Assembly (NCBI GenBank): GCA_937899155.1
Contig: CALDJM010000011.1
Location: 1-15,256, forward strand
DNA: 15,256 nt
Origin: an uncultured bacterium
GTDB taxonomy: Bacteria > Patescibacteriota > Dojkabacteria > SC72
Reading direction: 5' to 3'
Below the pieces are notes generated by a model. That model did not search any database and was not told the DNA's origin. It saw only the letters and a program-made list of their open reading frames with translations. Below are positions 5,711 to 12,346 of this stretch, piece after piece (position 1 is the first letter of the stretch; each line of letters opens with the position of its first letter). Made by a program: the position numbers and the translations under genes.

Positions 5711-8089
5711 ATGAAAACCTCTGCCCAACAATACATCTCAAATTCAAAAGATAGTCACTCGTATGTGACAATATATAGAAATCTTTTTGAAACTCGAACA
5801 GAGAAATCTCCAAAAGATGGCGACCTATACATTCTGCTTAAAATATCCTCAGAACAAAAAGCTCCTCTTCTTAGACTCTCTAAATTTGTAATGGATAGTA
5901 TCTCAGATGGATATCTCTATTCTCATGTTAAGACAACAAATGAAGCAATGAAGAATGCTCTGGAAGAAGGTGTAAACAAGCTTAAAACTTTAATGCAGAC
6001 GGACAAGGATATAGAGAATGTCGATATCAAAACAACAATACTCGTTGTCTTAGCAAAGAAAGAAGGTCTCTACATCGGTTCTGTTGGAAGTGGTGAAATC
6101 TATGTTCTAAAAGATGGTCAAGCAATTAATATTGCTGAAATAATGCAGAGTAAAAATGCAAATACAGCAGGTATAGTACTAGAGGAAAATGAAGCACTAC
6201 TACTATCTACAGAAGGTATTTTATCTACCCATATACCAGATATAATATCCTCTTCCAAAGAAAAGAAACTGTATAGAGAAATTACTAAGATAGGTGTTAA
6301 TCTCCCAGAGTCTTCTGCGATACTTTGTTTTGGAACAGATGAACCAATAAAACCAAAGGAGATAGCACAAAATAAAATAGTTCCTTCCTTCATACCTAAA
6401 GATGAGCAAGAAAATGAAGATGCTAAGGTTGAGCTAGAACAGCAAGAAAAGTTAAAGAAAGAAGAGATAGCTCCCATGCCAAGACTCTTTGTTAAAGAGG
6501 TAAAGAGAAAGAGTCAAGGTAATACAAAGAGAAAGGTTTCTGAGATGTTTTTTAAGATTAAACTTTTTCTTACTAAACTCTCTACTAAAATAAAAATAAC
6601 ACCAGAAGGTAAGGAAAAGTTAAAGAAAATGTTTCAATGGATTAAAAATCTTTTTGCAAAAATACTGTCGAAAATCAAAGAGCTATCATCTAAACTTTGG
6701 GTGAAACTCACAAACAAATTCGCACAGAAGCAGTGGTACAAACGATTCATGGCAAGATATTCTCAAATAAGTCTAGGAAAAAGACCAAGAAGACCTGTTG
6801 TTAAATCAAATATGCGAATTGATGACTACAAAGTTAGAGATTTGAGAGGTAAGAGATTCAAACAGCTTTTCTCTGTAATAGTGCTTGTTTTGCTCGTTGT
6901 TTTTGGTATTAACTTCACTATGAAGACAAAGAAATTGAATGAGCTAAGTAAGGATGCAAATGCTAAGTTTAAAAATATTGAGAATCTATTAGAAAAAACA
7001 GAAAGTAATTTGGATACAGATAGGGCAGGTGCAGAGATAACATACTTTGAAGCAGAACAACTATTCAAAGCAGTACCTGAAGGTATGAGAGAAAAAGATG
7101 TGCAGAAGAGAGATGAAATAGGAAAGAAACTCTCAAGTATAGGTGACAAACTGTTTAAGAAAATAGGAATTTCAAAAGAGAGTAATAATATTGTTAGTTA
7201 TTTGGATATGGTGTTAAATGGGTCTGGTGAAGGCAGTGACCCCACAGATATAGAAATATATAGAGATAAGAATGGTGCTGAAGGTATCTTCATAACGGAT
7301 AAAGGTAAAAAATCAGTATTCTTTACATATTTGAAAGAAACACCTTCTGTAGAGATAATAGAAGACAAAGAGAAGATTTTTAAGAGTCCAATGAATGTGT
7401 CTGTAGGTGTGAAAGGTGTCTTTGTATACGATCAAGATGCTGGAGTTCTTAAGATACCGATCAATGATGATGGTACTTTTGGCAATGCAATTACACTACC
7501 AGGTCTTTTAGGTAGAGATATACAGTCAAAAGATATTAGGGATATGATTATTCTAACTGAGAATGACAATGTATATCTTCTTTCTGCTGATCAGAAATCT
7601 GTATTAAGATCATCTGCAGTATATGGAGACAGGTATTCTATGTTAAGTAAATATATAGAGAATGAAGCCTTTGCTCATGGTATGGATATCTTAGGTGATT
7701 TCAGTGTATATATCACCGTAGATCAAGAAGAGGGTATCTTGAGATATTCATGGAACTATGTAGAGCAAAAACAGGTACAGACAGAGTTTGGGATAACAGG
7801 TCTATCTGGGGATTTGGGTAAGATAACAAAAGGATATACATATGCTGACAGTATGGATAGTGGATTGTACATGTTTGATAGTGAAGGGAAGAGATTTCTT
7901 AAATTCGAAAAACCTCAAGAAGGAGGTAAGGATTTGCGACATCCTAATCAGCTTCTTTTGCTAAAACAGTATGAATACAGAGGGAATGATGAGAATATGT
8001 TCAAAAATGTGAAAGATTTTGTTGTAGACTACAAAGGTGAAAACATGTATGTCCTTGAAGGTACTACTGTTTGGAAGATAGTATTGTAG
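5711..8089 (+). CDS. Single-pass membrane protein: degenerate PP2C-like domain plus outside beta-rich domain
   Basis: 792 aa. Residues 15-215 resemble a PP2C/PPM phosphatase core: TTILVVLAKKEGLYIGSVGS (108-127) matches the strand leading to the GDSR motif, and LLLSTEGILS (163-172) matches the LLLxSDGL motif. The metal-binding residues are not there: GDSR reads GSGE, SDG reads TEG, and no DGxGG segment is visible, so activity is doubtful. Residues 235-380 are highly basic with amphipathic helices. One TM helix spans about 384-403. The outside part starts with a helical stretch (405-490) and continues as repeated beta strands to the end (for example VYLLSADQKSVLR and a final MYVLEGTTVWKI), possibly a beta-propeller. 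It directly follows the preceding stop with no spacer. Inference: a transmembrane sensor or scaffold. The PP2C assignment is by eye and moderately sure. Confidence 0.7.
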   Translation: MKTSAQQYISNSKDSHSYVTIYRNLFETRTEKSPKDGDLYILLKISSEQKAPLLRLSKFVMDSISDGYLYSHVKTTNEAMKNALEEGVNKLKTLMQTDKDIENVDIKTTILVVLAKKEGLYIGSVGSGEIYVLKDGQAINIAEIMQSKNANTAGIVLEENEALLLSTEGILSTHIPDIISSSKEKKLYREITKIGVNLPESSAILCFGTDEPIKPKEIAQNKIVPSFIPKDEQENEDAKVELEQQEKLKKEEIAPMPRLFVKEVKRKSQGNTKRKVSEMFFKIKLFLTKLSTKIKITPEGKEKLKKMFQWIKNLFAKILSKIKELSSKLWVKLTNKFAQKQWYKRFMARYSQISLGKRPRRPVVKSNMRIDDYKVRDLRGKRFKQLFSVIVLVLLVVFGINFTMKTKKLNELSKDANAKFKNIENLLEKTESNLDTDRAGAEITYFEAEQLFKAVPEGMREKDVQKRDEIGKKLSSIGDKLFKKIGISKESNNIVSYLDMVLNGSGEGSDPTDIEIYRDKNGAEGIFITDKGKKSVFFTYLKETPSVEIIEDKEKIFKSPMNVSVGVKGVFVYDQDAGVLKIPINDDGTFGNAITLPGLLGRDIQSKDIRDMIILTENDNVYLLSADQKSVLRSSAVYGDRYSMLSKYIENEAFAHGMDILGDFSVYITVDQEEGILRYSWNYVEQKQVQTEFGITGLSGDLGKITKGYTYADSMDSGLYMFDSEGKRFLKFEKPQEGGKDLRHPNQLLLLKQYEYRGNDENMFKNVKDFVVDYKGENMYVLEGTTVWKIVL

Positions 8090-8095
8090 TATAAT
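8090..8095 (+). promoter_or_regulatory. -10 box of smpB, leaderless type
   Basis: TATAAT starts on the base after the TAG stop of the previous gene and ends 5 nt before the ATG at 8101. No convincing -35 is seen. The junction TTGTAGTATAAT...GCTATG is almost the same as the junction before the first pilin gene (729-749). Confidence 0.6.
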
Positions 8096-8100
8096 TGGCT

Positions 8101-8544
8101 ATGAAAATTTCAAATAAAAAGGCTACTTTTAACTATACAATAATCGATTCTTTTGAAGCAGGTATTGTTTTAACTGGTGCGGAAGTCAAAAGTATTAAAG
8201 ATGGAAGAGCTGATTTAACAGATTCTTTTGTCAAAGTAATAGATGGAGACCTTTATCTAGTAAATACAGATATCCCTAGATATAAATATAGTTCTGATGA
8301 GCATTATGATAGTAGAAAGAGTAGAAAATTGCTTGTTAAGAAAAAGGAATTGATACAGATCCAGAGTAAGATGCAGGCTAAAAAATTAACCTTGATACCT
8401 CTTTCAATATATACTAAGGGTAGGTTGGTAAAAGTAGAGGTGGCATTTGCCAAAGGAAAGAAGCAGTATGAGAAAAAAGAGAAGCAAAGAGAGAGGGATT
8501 TAGATAAAGAAATGCTTTACGAAAGCAGGAAATTTGTGGTATAA
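8101..8544 (+). CDS. smpB: SsrA-binding protein SmpB
   Basis: 147 aa RNA-binding partner of tmRNA, needed for trans-translation rescue of stalled ribosomes. Landmarks: NKKATFNYTIIDSFEAGIVL, then TGAEVKSIKDGRADLTDSFV, the IPRY segment, SRKSRKLLVKKKEL, LTLIPLSIYTKGRLVKVEVA, and AKGKKQYEKKEKQRERD before a charged C-terminal tail. Length is normal for the family. I chose ATG 8101 over an in-frame TTG at 8095 because the latter lies within the promoter box and 8101 is where the transcript is predicted to begin. The C-terminal Val-Val-stop (GTG GTA TAA) supplies part of the next -10 box. The ssrA gene itself is not in the window. Confidence 0.95.
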   Translation: MKISNKKATFNYTIIDSFEAGIVLTGAEVKSIKDGRADLTDSFVKVIDGDLYLVNTDIPRYKYSSDEHYDSRKSRKLLVKKKELIQIQSKMQAKKLTLIPLSIYTKGRLVKVEVAFAKGKKQYEKKEKQRERDLDKEMLYESRKFVV

Positions 8545-8545
8545 T
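8516..8545 (+). promoter_or_regulatory. Extended -10 promoter overlapping smpB stop
   Basis: TGG-TATAAT (8537-8545) with a partial -35 TTTACG (8516-8521) at 18 bp. The smpB stop TAA (8542-8544) lies inside the TATAAT box. The downstream ATGs at 8555 and 8558 are 9 and 12 nt away. Confidence 0.6.
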
Positions 8546-8554
8546 ATAGGACAT

Positions 8555-8884
8555 ATGATGAACAATAACAGTATCGAACAACCCATAAATTCTCTTGATA
8601 ATGTGTTAGAGAGATTACCATCTTCACCAAACTTAGAGAATCCAACTACTTCTAATAATGTCGAAGCATTAGAAGGTTCAGTTGTAAGAGAAGATGTTGC
8701 TAGAGAGGCAAATCTTCAACCTAATCCTGCTTCTGTAGATGTAAAACCAGTAGAGGTAGAACGAAAAAAATGGGATGGTCATGGTCACCCATTGCCATCA
8801 GGAAGTAATAGTTCTTTTACCTCTGGAGATGAAGCAGCTGGAATACTTCAATCAAAAATAGAAGGTGTTCCTGTAACTCAGTAG
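8555..8884 (+). CDS. Small disordered hypothetical protein
   Basis: 109 aa from ATG 8555 (108 from the adjacent ATG 8558). I recognise no family. The whole protein is rich in Asn, Ser, Pro, Glu and Val with no membrane segment and little predicted structure; a notable KKWDGHGHPLPSGS stretch lies about two thirds along. It has its own promoter overlapping the smpB stop. Because composition and codon use resemble its neighbours and the promoter sits in the right place, I take it as real, but protein-level support is weak. It lies just upstream of the ATPase gene, with a promoter between. Confidence 0.55.
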   Translation: MMNNNSIEQPINSLDNVLERLPSSPNLENPTTSNNVEALEGSVVREDVAREANLQPNPASVDVKPVEVERKKWDGHGHPLPSGSNSSFTSGDEAAGILQSKIEGVPVTQ

Positions 8885-8891
8885 TTTTGTT

Positions 8892-8940
8892 TTGATATAT
8901 CCCCTTTGGTGTGATATTCTGTAAGGATAAGATAGATACT
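8892..8940 (+). promoter_or_regulatory. Promoter region of VirD4/TraG-like ATPase gene
   Basis: TTGATA (8892-8897), exactly 17 bp, then TATTCT (8915-8920) preceded by TGA (extended -10). This predicts a start near 8927 and a roughly 22-nt leader with no Shine-Dalgarno sequence. A second candidate box, GATACT (8935-8940), would place the start on the ATG at 8949. Confidence 0.55.
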
Positions 8941-8948
8941 GTCCTTTT

Positions 8949-11450
8949 ATGTATTCCGACAACATTTTGTATACGCAGGTAGTTGGTCCAGTGCCAAAAG
9001 AAACAAATAGCACTGTGAAATATCCTGATAATTCATATAGTGTGGAGAATATTAAAATCCCTTGGGGTTGGATAACATTTGCTGTTCTCTTCGTAGGAAC
9101 ATGTGTAGCAGCCTTTTTTCTTGCTAGAAAGAAATTAAGGAAAAAGGATAGAAATGAGAAAGCAAATGATGGGGTTTTAATGGAAGTTAGAGTTTTAAGG
9201 GACAATGAGGTAGAGATAGGTTCGGCTGAAAAAATGTTTGCAAATATATATGGCATAGGAGGCAAAGCTGAAGGTCTTGCAAGTAGTTTTAGTGTAAATA
9301 ACTGTGTTAGTTTTGAAATGGTTGGTCTTCCTGGTGAAATTAGATTTTTTGTTCATTGTCCTAGAAAATATGCTGATTTGGTAGAGAAACAGATATTAGG
9401 TTCGTATCAAGATGCTGATGTTGCTGTTGTTGATGAATATAATATTTTTGCACCAAATACAGAAATAGAGTGTTCTAGATTGATTTTAGATGAAGACTCA
9501 TACTATCCAATTCGAGTGGCAGAGGGCTTCACAGGAGATCCAATGGCAAATATTCTGAGTACTCTTAGTAAGATGTCGGAGAATGAGGGTGCATTAGTGC
9601 AACTTGTTGTTTCTCCAACTGATTCTAAATGGCAGAAAAATGGTTCTTCTTTTGTTCAGAATATTGAGAAGAATAATTCTGATCCAGAAAAGAAGAAGAT
9701 TAATGTGCCACATGAGAAGATAGAGGCTGTAAATAAGAAAGTTTCAAAGCCTGGACTCATTGCAGAAATTAGGATTGTAACAAGTGCTCCTGATAAAGCA
9801 ATTGCAAAGATGCATTTGGATAATATTGTTGCAGCTTTTGATCAGTATGCAAATCCAGGTATTAATAAATTAAAGAAGAAGAAGGTTAAAGAAAATGAAC
9901 AGAAAGCTTTTCTCTATGATGTGATATATAGAAGGACTCCCGAAGATGAAAGTAGTATTCTTAATCTTGAAGAGCTTGCAGGTTTGTATCATTTCCCTAA
10001 TAAAGATATTACAACTCCAAATATTAAGTGGTTACTTTCAAAAGAACTACCAGCAGATAACGAGATTAGTTCTGATATTAATTCTGTAGATACTATTTGG
10101 GTTGGTAACAACTATTTCAGAGGGAAAAAGAAAATGGTTTGTTTTGAGAGAGATGATAGGAGGAGGCATGCATATATTTTGGGACAAACAGGTACAGGTA
10201 AATCTTGGTTAATGGTAAGAATGATAATGCAAGATATTTTTAATGGTGATGGTGTCTGTTTTATAGATCCTCACGGTTCCGCTGCAGATATGATATTGGA
10301 AAGGATTCCTGCAGAGAGAGCAGAGGATGTGATTTATTTTAATGCTGGTGACTTTGAGAGACCTTTTGGTCTTAATATTATGGAGTATTACAATGAGCAA
10401 CATAAACACCAGATTGTAAATAGTTTCTTAGCTTTACTAATCAGACTTTTTGACCCAAACAATCAGGGGTATGCAGGTCCAGCATTCCAGCAGGCTGTTA
10501 GAAACTCTATGTTGACAGCTATGGCCAAACCAGATTCTACACTCATAGAAGTAGTTAGAATTCTTCAAGATGAGGATTGGGTTATGAGTCATTGGTTACC
10601 ATTGGTTAAAGATGAATTAGTTGTTAGGTATTGGACAGATCAGGTTGCAAAGACAGATAAAAAGACTAAGGCTGAGTCTTTAACATACTTCATTTCTAAG
10701 TTTGATAAGTTTACAACTAACTTAGCCATCAGAAATATCATAGGTCAATCTCAATCGTCTTTTGATTTTAGGAAAGTAATGGATGAAGGGAAAATTTTGA
10801 TTGTGAATCTTTCAAAAGGTTTGATAGGTGATGAGAATATGTCTTTCTTGGGACTTTTGATAGTTCAAAAACTTCTTGCAGCTGCATTAAGTAGAGAGAA
10901 TATTCCAGAGAAAGAGAGAAAGGACTTCTTTTTCTATGCAGATGAGTTTCAGAACTTTGCAACAGAGGAGTTTAGTTCTATCCTTTCTGAGGCTCGAAAG
11001 TATAGGTTGAATTTAACTCTAGCTCATCAGTATATTGGTCAGCTTCCTGAGGATATTAAAAATGCAGTGTTTGGTAATGTTGGTACTTTATTTATTGCAA
11101 GATGTAGTCCAGAGGATGCTCAGTTCTTAGAGACACCTTTTGAAGGATATATTACAGCAGGAGATATTGTTAACCAAGGTATGGCTCATTACTACACAAA
11201 ACTTCTAACAAAGGGTTCCTATCCATCTCCTTTTTCTTTAGATACTTCGTACGGTAAAGCTTTCCCAGAATCAGGATTTGATTTGCCAACAGATGATAAG
11301 ATTGTGCAGGTGATAAAAGATATGTCTAGAATGAAATACGGTAGGGATATTAATGTTGTAGGGGAGGATATACGAATTAGGTCGCAATTGGATAAGGAGC
11401 CAGAACAACCACAAGAACAGCCTACAGCAGGTTTCCCTCCAATGTTTTAG
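8949..11450 (+). CDS. VirD4/TraG-like type IV secretion ATPase
   Basis: 833 aa membrane-anchored P-loop ATPase of the HerA/FtsK/VirD4 class, of the type that couples substrate (usually DNA) to a type IV secretion channel. One TM helix at about 40-59; a mixed region 75-340 that resembles the uncharacterised N-terminal domain of patescibacterial T4SS ATPases; then the motor domain. Walker A is GQTGTGKS (412-419); FIDPHG (438-443) follows; a helical insertion lies at about 480-600, as in coupling proteins; LIVNLSKG (617-624) precedes Walker B FFFYADEFQNF (660-670, Asp665-Glu666); LAHQYIGQLP (691-700) is the sensor segment typical of TraD/TraG. The tail is Pro/Gln-rich. A VirB4-like role is an alternative, but the DEFxxF and AHQY motifs favour VirD4/TraG. 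No relaxase or other T4SS gene is in the window apart from the pilins. Confidence 0.85.
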   Translation: MYSDNILYTQVVGPVPKETNSTVKYPDNSYSVENIKIPWGWITFAVLFVGTCVAAFFLARKKLRKKDRNEKANDGVLMEVRVLRDNEVEIGSAEKMFANIYGIGGKAEGLASSFSVNNCVSFEMVGLPGEIRFFVHCPRKYADLVEKQILGSYQDADVAVVDEYNIFAPNTEIECSRLILDEDSYYPIRVAEGFTGDPMANILSTLSKMSENEGALVQLVVSPTDSKWQKNGSSFVQNIEKNNSDPEKKKINVPHEKIEAVNKKVSKPGLIAEIRIVTSAPDKAIAKMHLDNIVAAFDQYANPGINKLKKKKVKENEQKAFLYDVIYRRTPEDESSILNLEELAGLYHFPNKDITTPNIKWLLSKELPADNEISSDINSVDTIWVGNNYFRGKKKMVCFERDDRRRHAYILGQTGTGKSWLMVRMIMQDIFNGDGVCFIDPHGSAADMILERIPAERAEDVIYFNAGDFERPFGLNIMEYYNEQHKHQIVNSFLALLIRLFDPNNQGYAGPAFQQAVRNSMLTAMAKPDSTLIEVVRILQDEDWVMSHWLPLVKDELVVRYWTDQVAKTDKKTKAESLTYFISKFDKFTTNLAIRNIIGQSQSSFDFRKVMDEGKILIVNLSKGLIGDENMSFLGLLIVQKLLAAALSRENIPEKERKDFFFYADEFQNFATEEFSSILSEARKYRLNLTLAHQYIGQLPEDIKNAVFGNVGTLFIARCSPEDAQFLETPFEGYITAGDIVNQGMAHYYTKLLTKGSYPSPFSLDTSYGKAFPESGFDLPTDDKIVQVIKDMSRMKYGRDINVVGEDIRIRSQLDKEPEQPQEQPTAGFPPMF

Positions 11451-11479
11451 ATGAAAGGCTTCTAATATAGCCGAAGTTT

Positions 11480-11488
11480 TGGTAGAAT
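11480..11488 (+). promoter_or_regulatory. Extended -10 promoter of tRNA-Ile
   Basis: TGG-TAGAAT, ending 14 nt before the first base of the tRNA, gives a transcription start about 7 nt before the mature 5' end. No strong -35. Confidence 0.45.
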
Positions 11489-11502
11489 ATCGCATTATAT
11501 AT

Positions 11503-11576
11503 GGGAATATAGCTCAGGCGGTTAGAGCGCGGTTCTTATAAAGCCGTGGTCGGTGGTTCGAGTCCACCTATTCCCA
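11503..11576 (+). tRNA. tRNA-Ile (anticodon UAU)
   Basis: 74 nt cloverleaf: acceptor GGGAATA/TATTCCC (11503-11509 with 11569-11575), discriminator A 11576, D stem GCTC/GAGC, anticodon stem CGGTT/AGCCG with one G-U pair and loop CTTATAA (11535-11541), so the anticodon is TAT (11537-11539); variable TGGTC; T stem GGTGG/CCACC. The body closely resembles bacterial tRNA-Ile (TAGCTCAGGCGGTTAGAGCG and GGTCGGTGGTTCGAGTCCAC), so the isoleucine identity does not rest on the anticodon alone. It reads AUA. CCA is not encoded. Confidence 0.93.
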
Positions 11577-11591
11577 TTTCATTGTAAAGAG

Positions 11592-11671
11592 GATTGATAC
11601 AGCATTGATAGTTATTCTTGTTTTAGAATAAATGTTGATATTTCTATCAATGCTGTATTTTAGAATCAATC
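11592..11671. repeat. Large nested inverted repeat between convergent genes
   Basis: Outer arms GATTGA (11592-11597) and TCAATC (11666-11671); main perfect 14-bp arms TACAGCATTGATAG (11598-11611) and CTATCAATGCTGTA (11644-11657); inside the loop a second perfect hairpin TTATTCT/AGAATAA (11612-11618 with 11625-11631). It lies between tRNA-Ile (plus) and the unknown minus-strand gene, whose stop it overlaps. It may work as a two-way transcription barrier, but no T-run follows a stem as in a standard intrinsic terminator. Confidence 0.8.
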
Positions 11672-12250
11672 GTAAGTTACTATCAAGTTTAAGACATTTT
11701 GCAAATATCTCGTTTCTTCCTCGTTATCAAGGGTAAGGTTTCTAAAGAAATCTATCCTATGCTTCCTAATAGGTGCACTCTTTGATCTCCTCAGGGCCTC
11801 ATCAAGGCACTTAACAATATCCGTGCCTTTTCCAGAAGGTGTTTTACAATCAAGAAGTTCTAATATATGAATCTTCTTGATATATGGGAAATCTTCTCCA
11901 GTAGACTTTTTTAGAGCATCCAAGATATTCCATTCTTCTACAGATATGAAATTTTCATCTCTTTGGATTAAGAGATACATCATAGGAGGGAATATATCTT
12001 CCTGAGTGTCAATAAAAGCATTTTTTGCAATAGGAAGATTTGCTAGAAATCTTTCCAAGTGTTTCCTTTGTTTCTGCTTGTTGAAAACAAAGTAGGATTT
12101 TTCTATAAGAGACCAAGGGGTTATAGGTATGTTAGCTATTGCCTCAGGTAATTGGTTTCTAATAGAGTTAAATATTTCCAGATTTGAATCCTTAAAGGTA
12201 GCCTCGAGAGCTTTGACGACTTCTTGGTTTGATAAAAATACTGTGGTCAT
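11666..12250 (-). CDS. Hypothetical protein, 194 aa
   Basis: I do not recognise this protein. It is soluble, without signal peptide or membrane segment, and looks mainly helical. Visible pieces: a Gln/Lys/Arg-rich stretch (FNKQKQRKHLERFL, about 56-69), an acidic middle, a KTPSGKGTDIVKCLDEALRR segment (about 136-155), and a final helix after LDNEEETRYL. The GKG segment is not a Walker A motif. The start is well supported: AGGAG lies 8 nt upstream of ATG 12250, a second clear Shine-Dalgarno site, and a sigma-70 promoter lies further up. It is downstream of, and same-strand with, the tyrosine recombinase, and ends in the nested inverted repeat. Function unknown; a link to the recombinase is only by position. 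Confidence 0.75.
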   Translation of the reverse strand: MTTVFLSNQEVVKALEATFKDSNLEIFNSIRNQLPEAIANIPITPWSLIEKSYFVFNKQKQRKHLERFLANLPIAKNAFIDTQEDIFPPMMYLLIQRDENFISVEEWNILDALKKSTGEDFPYIKKIHILELLDCKTPSGKGTDIVKCLDEALRRSKSAPIRKHRIDFFRNLTLDNEEETRYLQNVLNLIVTYD

Positions 12251-12295
12251 GGGGAAATCTCCTTTTCTGTTTTTAAGAGCGATTGACTCTACCTA

Positions 12296-12324
12296 ATTAT
12301 ACTATAGGTATAATGAAATCGCAA
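12296..12324 (-). promoter_or_regulatory. Promoter of hypothetical gene with palindromic -10 region
   Basis: On the minus strand TTGCGA (12324-12319), exactly 17 bp, then TATAAT (12301-12296); start expected near 12289, leader about 40 nt with AGGAG. The -10 box forms one half of a perfect dyad ATTATAC-N5-GTATAAT (12296-12314), which also places a TATAAT on the plus strand. A repressor binding there would block this promoter. Confidence 0.65.
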
Positions 12325-12346
12325 TAAATTTCCTTGGTGAAAGGTT

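Noticed and set aside
8095..8100. In-frame TTG as start of smpB, adding two residues
   Set aside because: The TTG overlaps the last base of the TATAAT box; the SmpB family N-terminus fits ATG 8101.
8923..8946. AAGGA...TCCTT stem just before the ATPase start
   Set aside because: A 5-bp stem with a 14-nt loop in A+T-rich DNA can arise by chance; not supported as a regulatory hairpin.
11457..11480. Possible terminator after the ATPase gene (GGCT...AGCC then GAAGTTTT)
   Set aside because: The stem is only 4 bp and it overlaps the tRNA-Ile promoter region; too weak to call.
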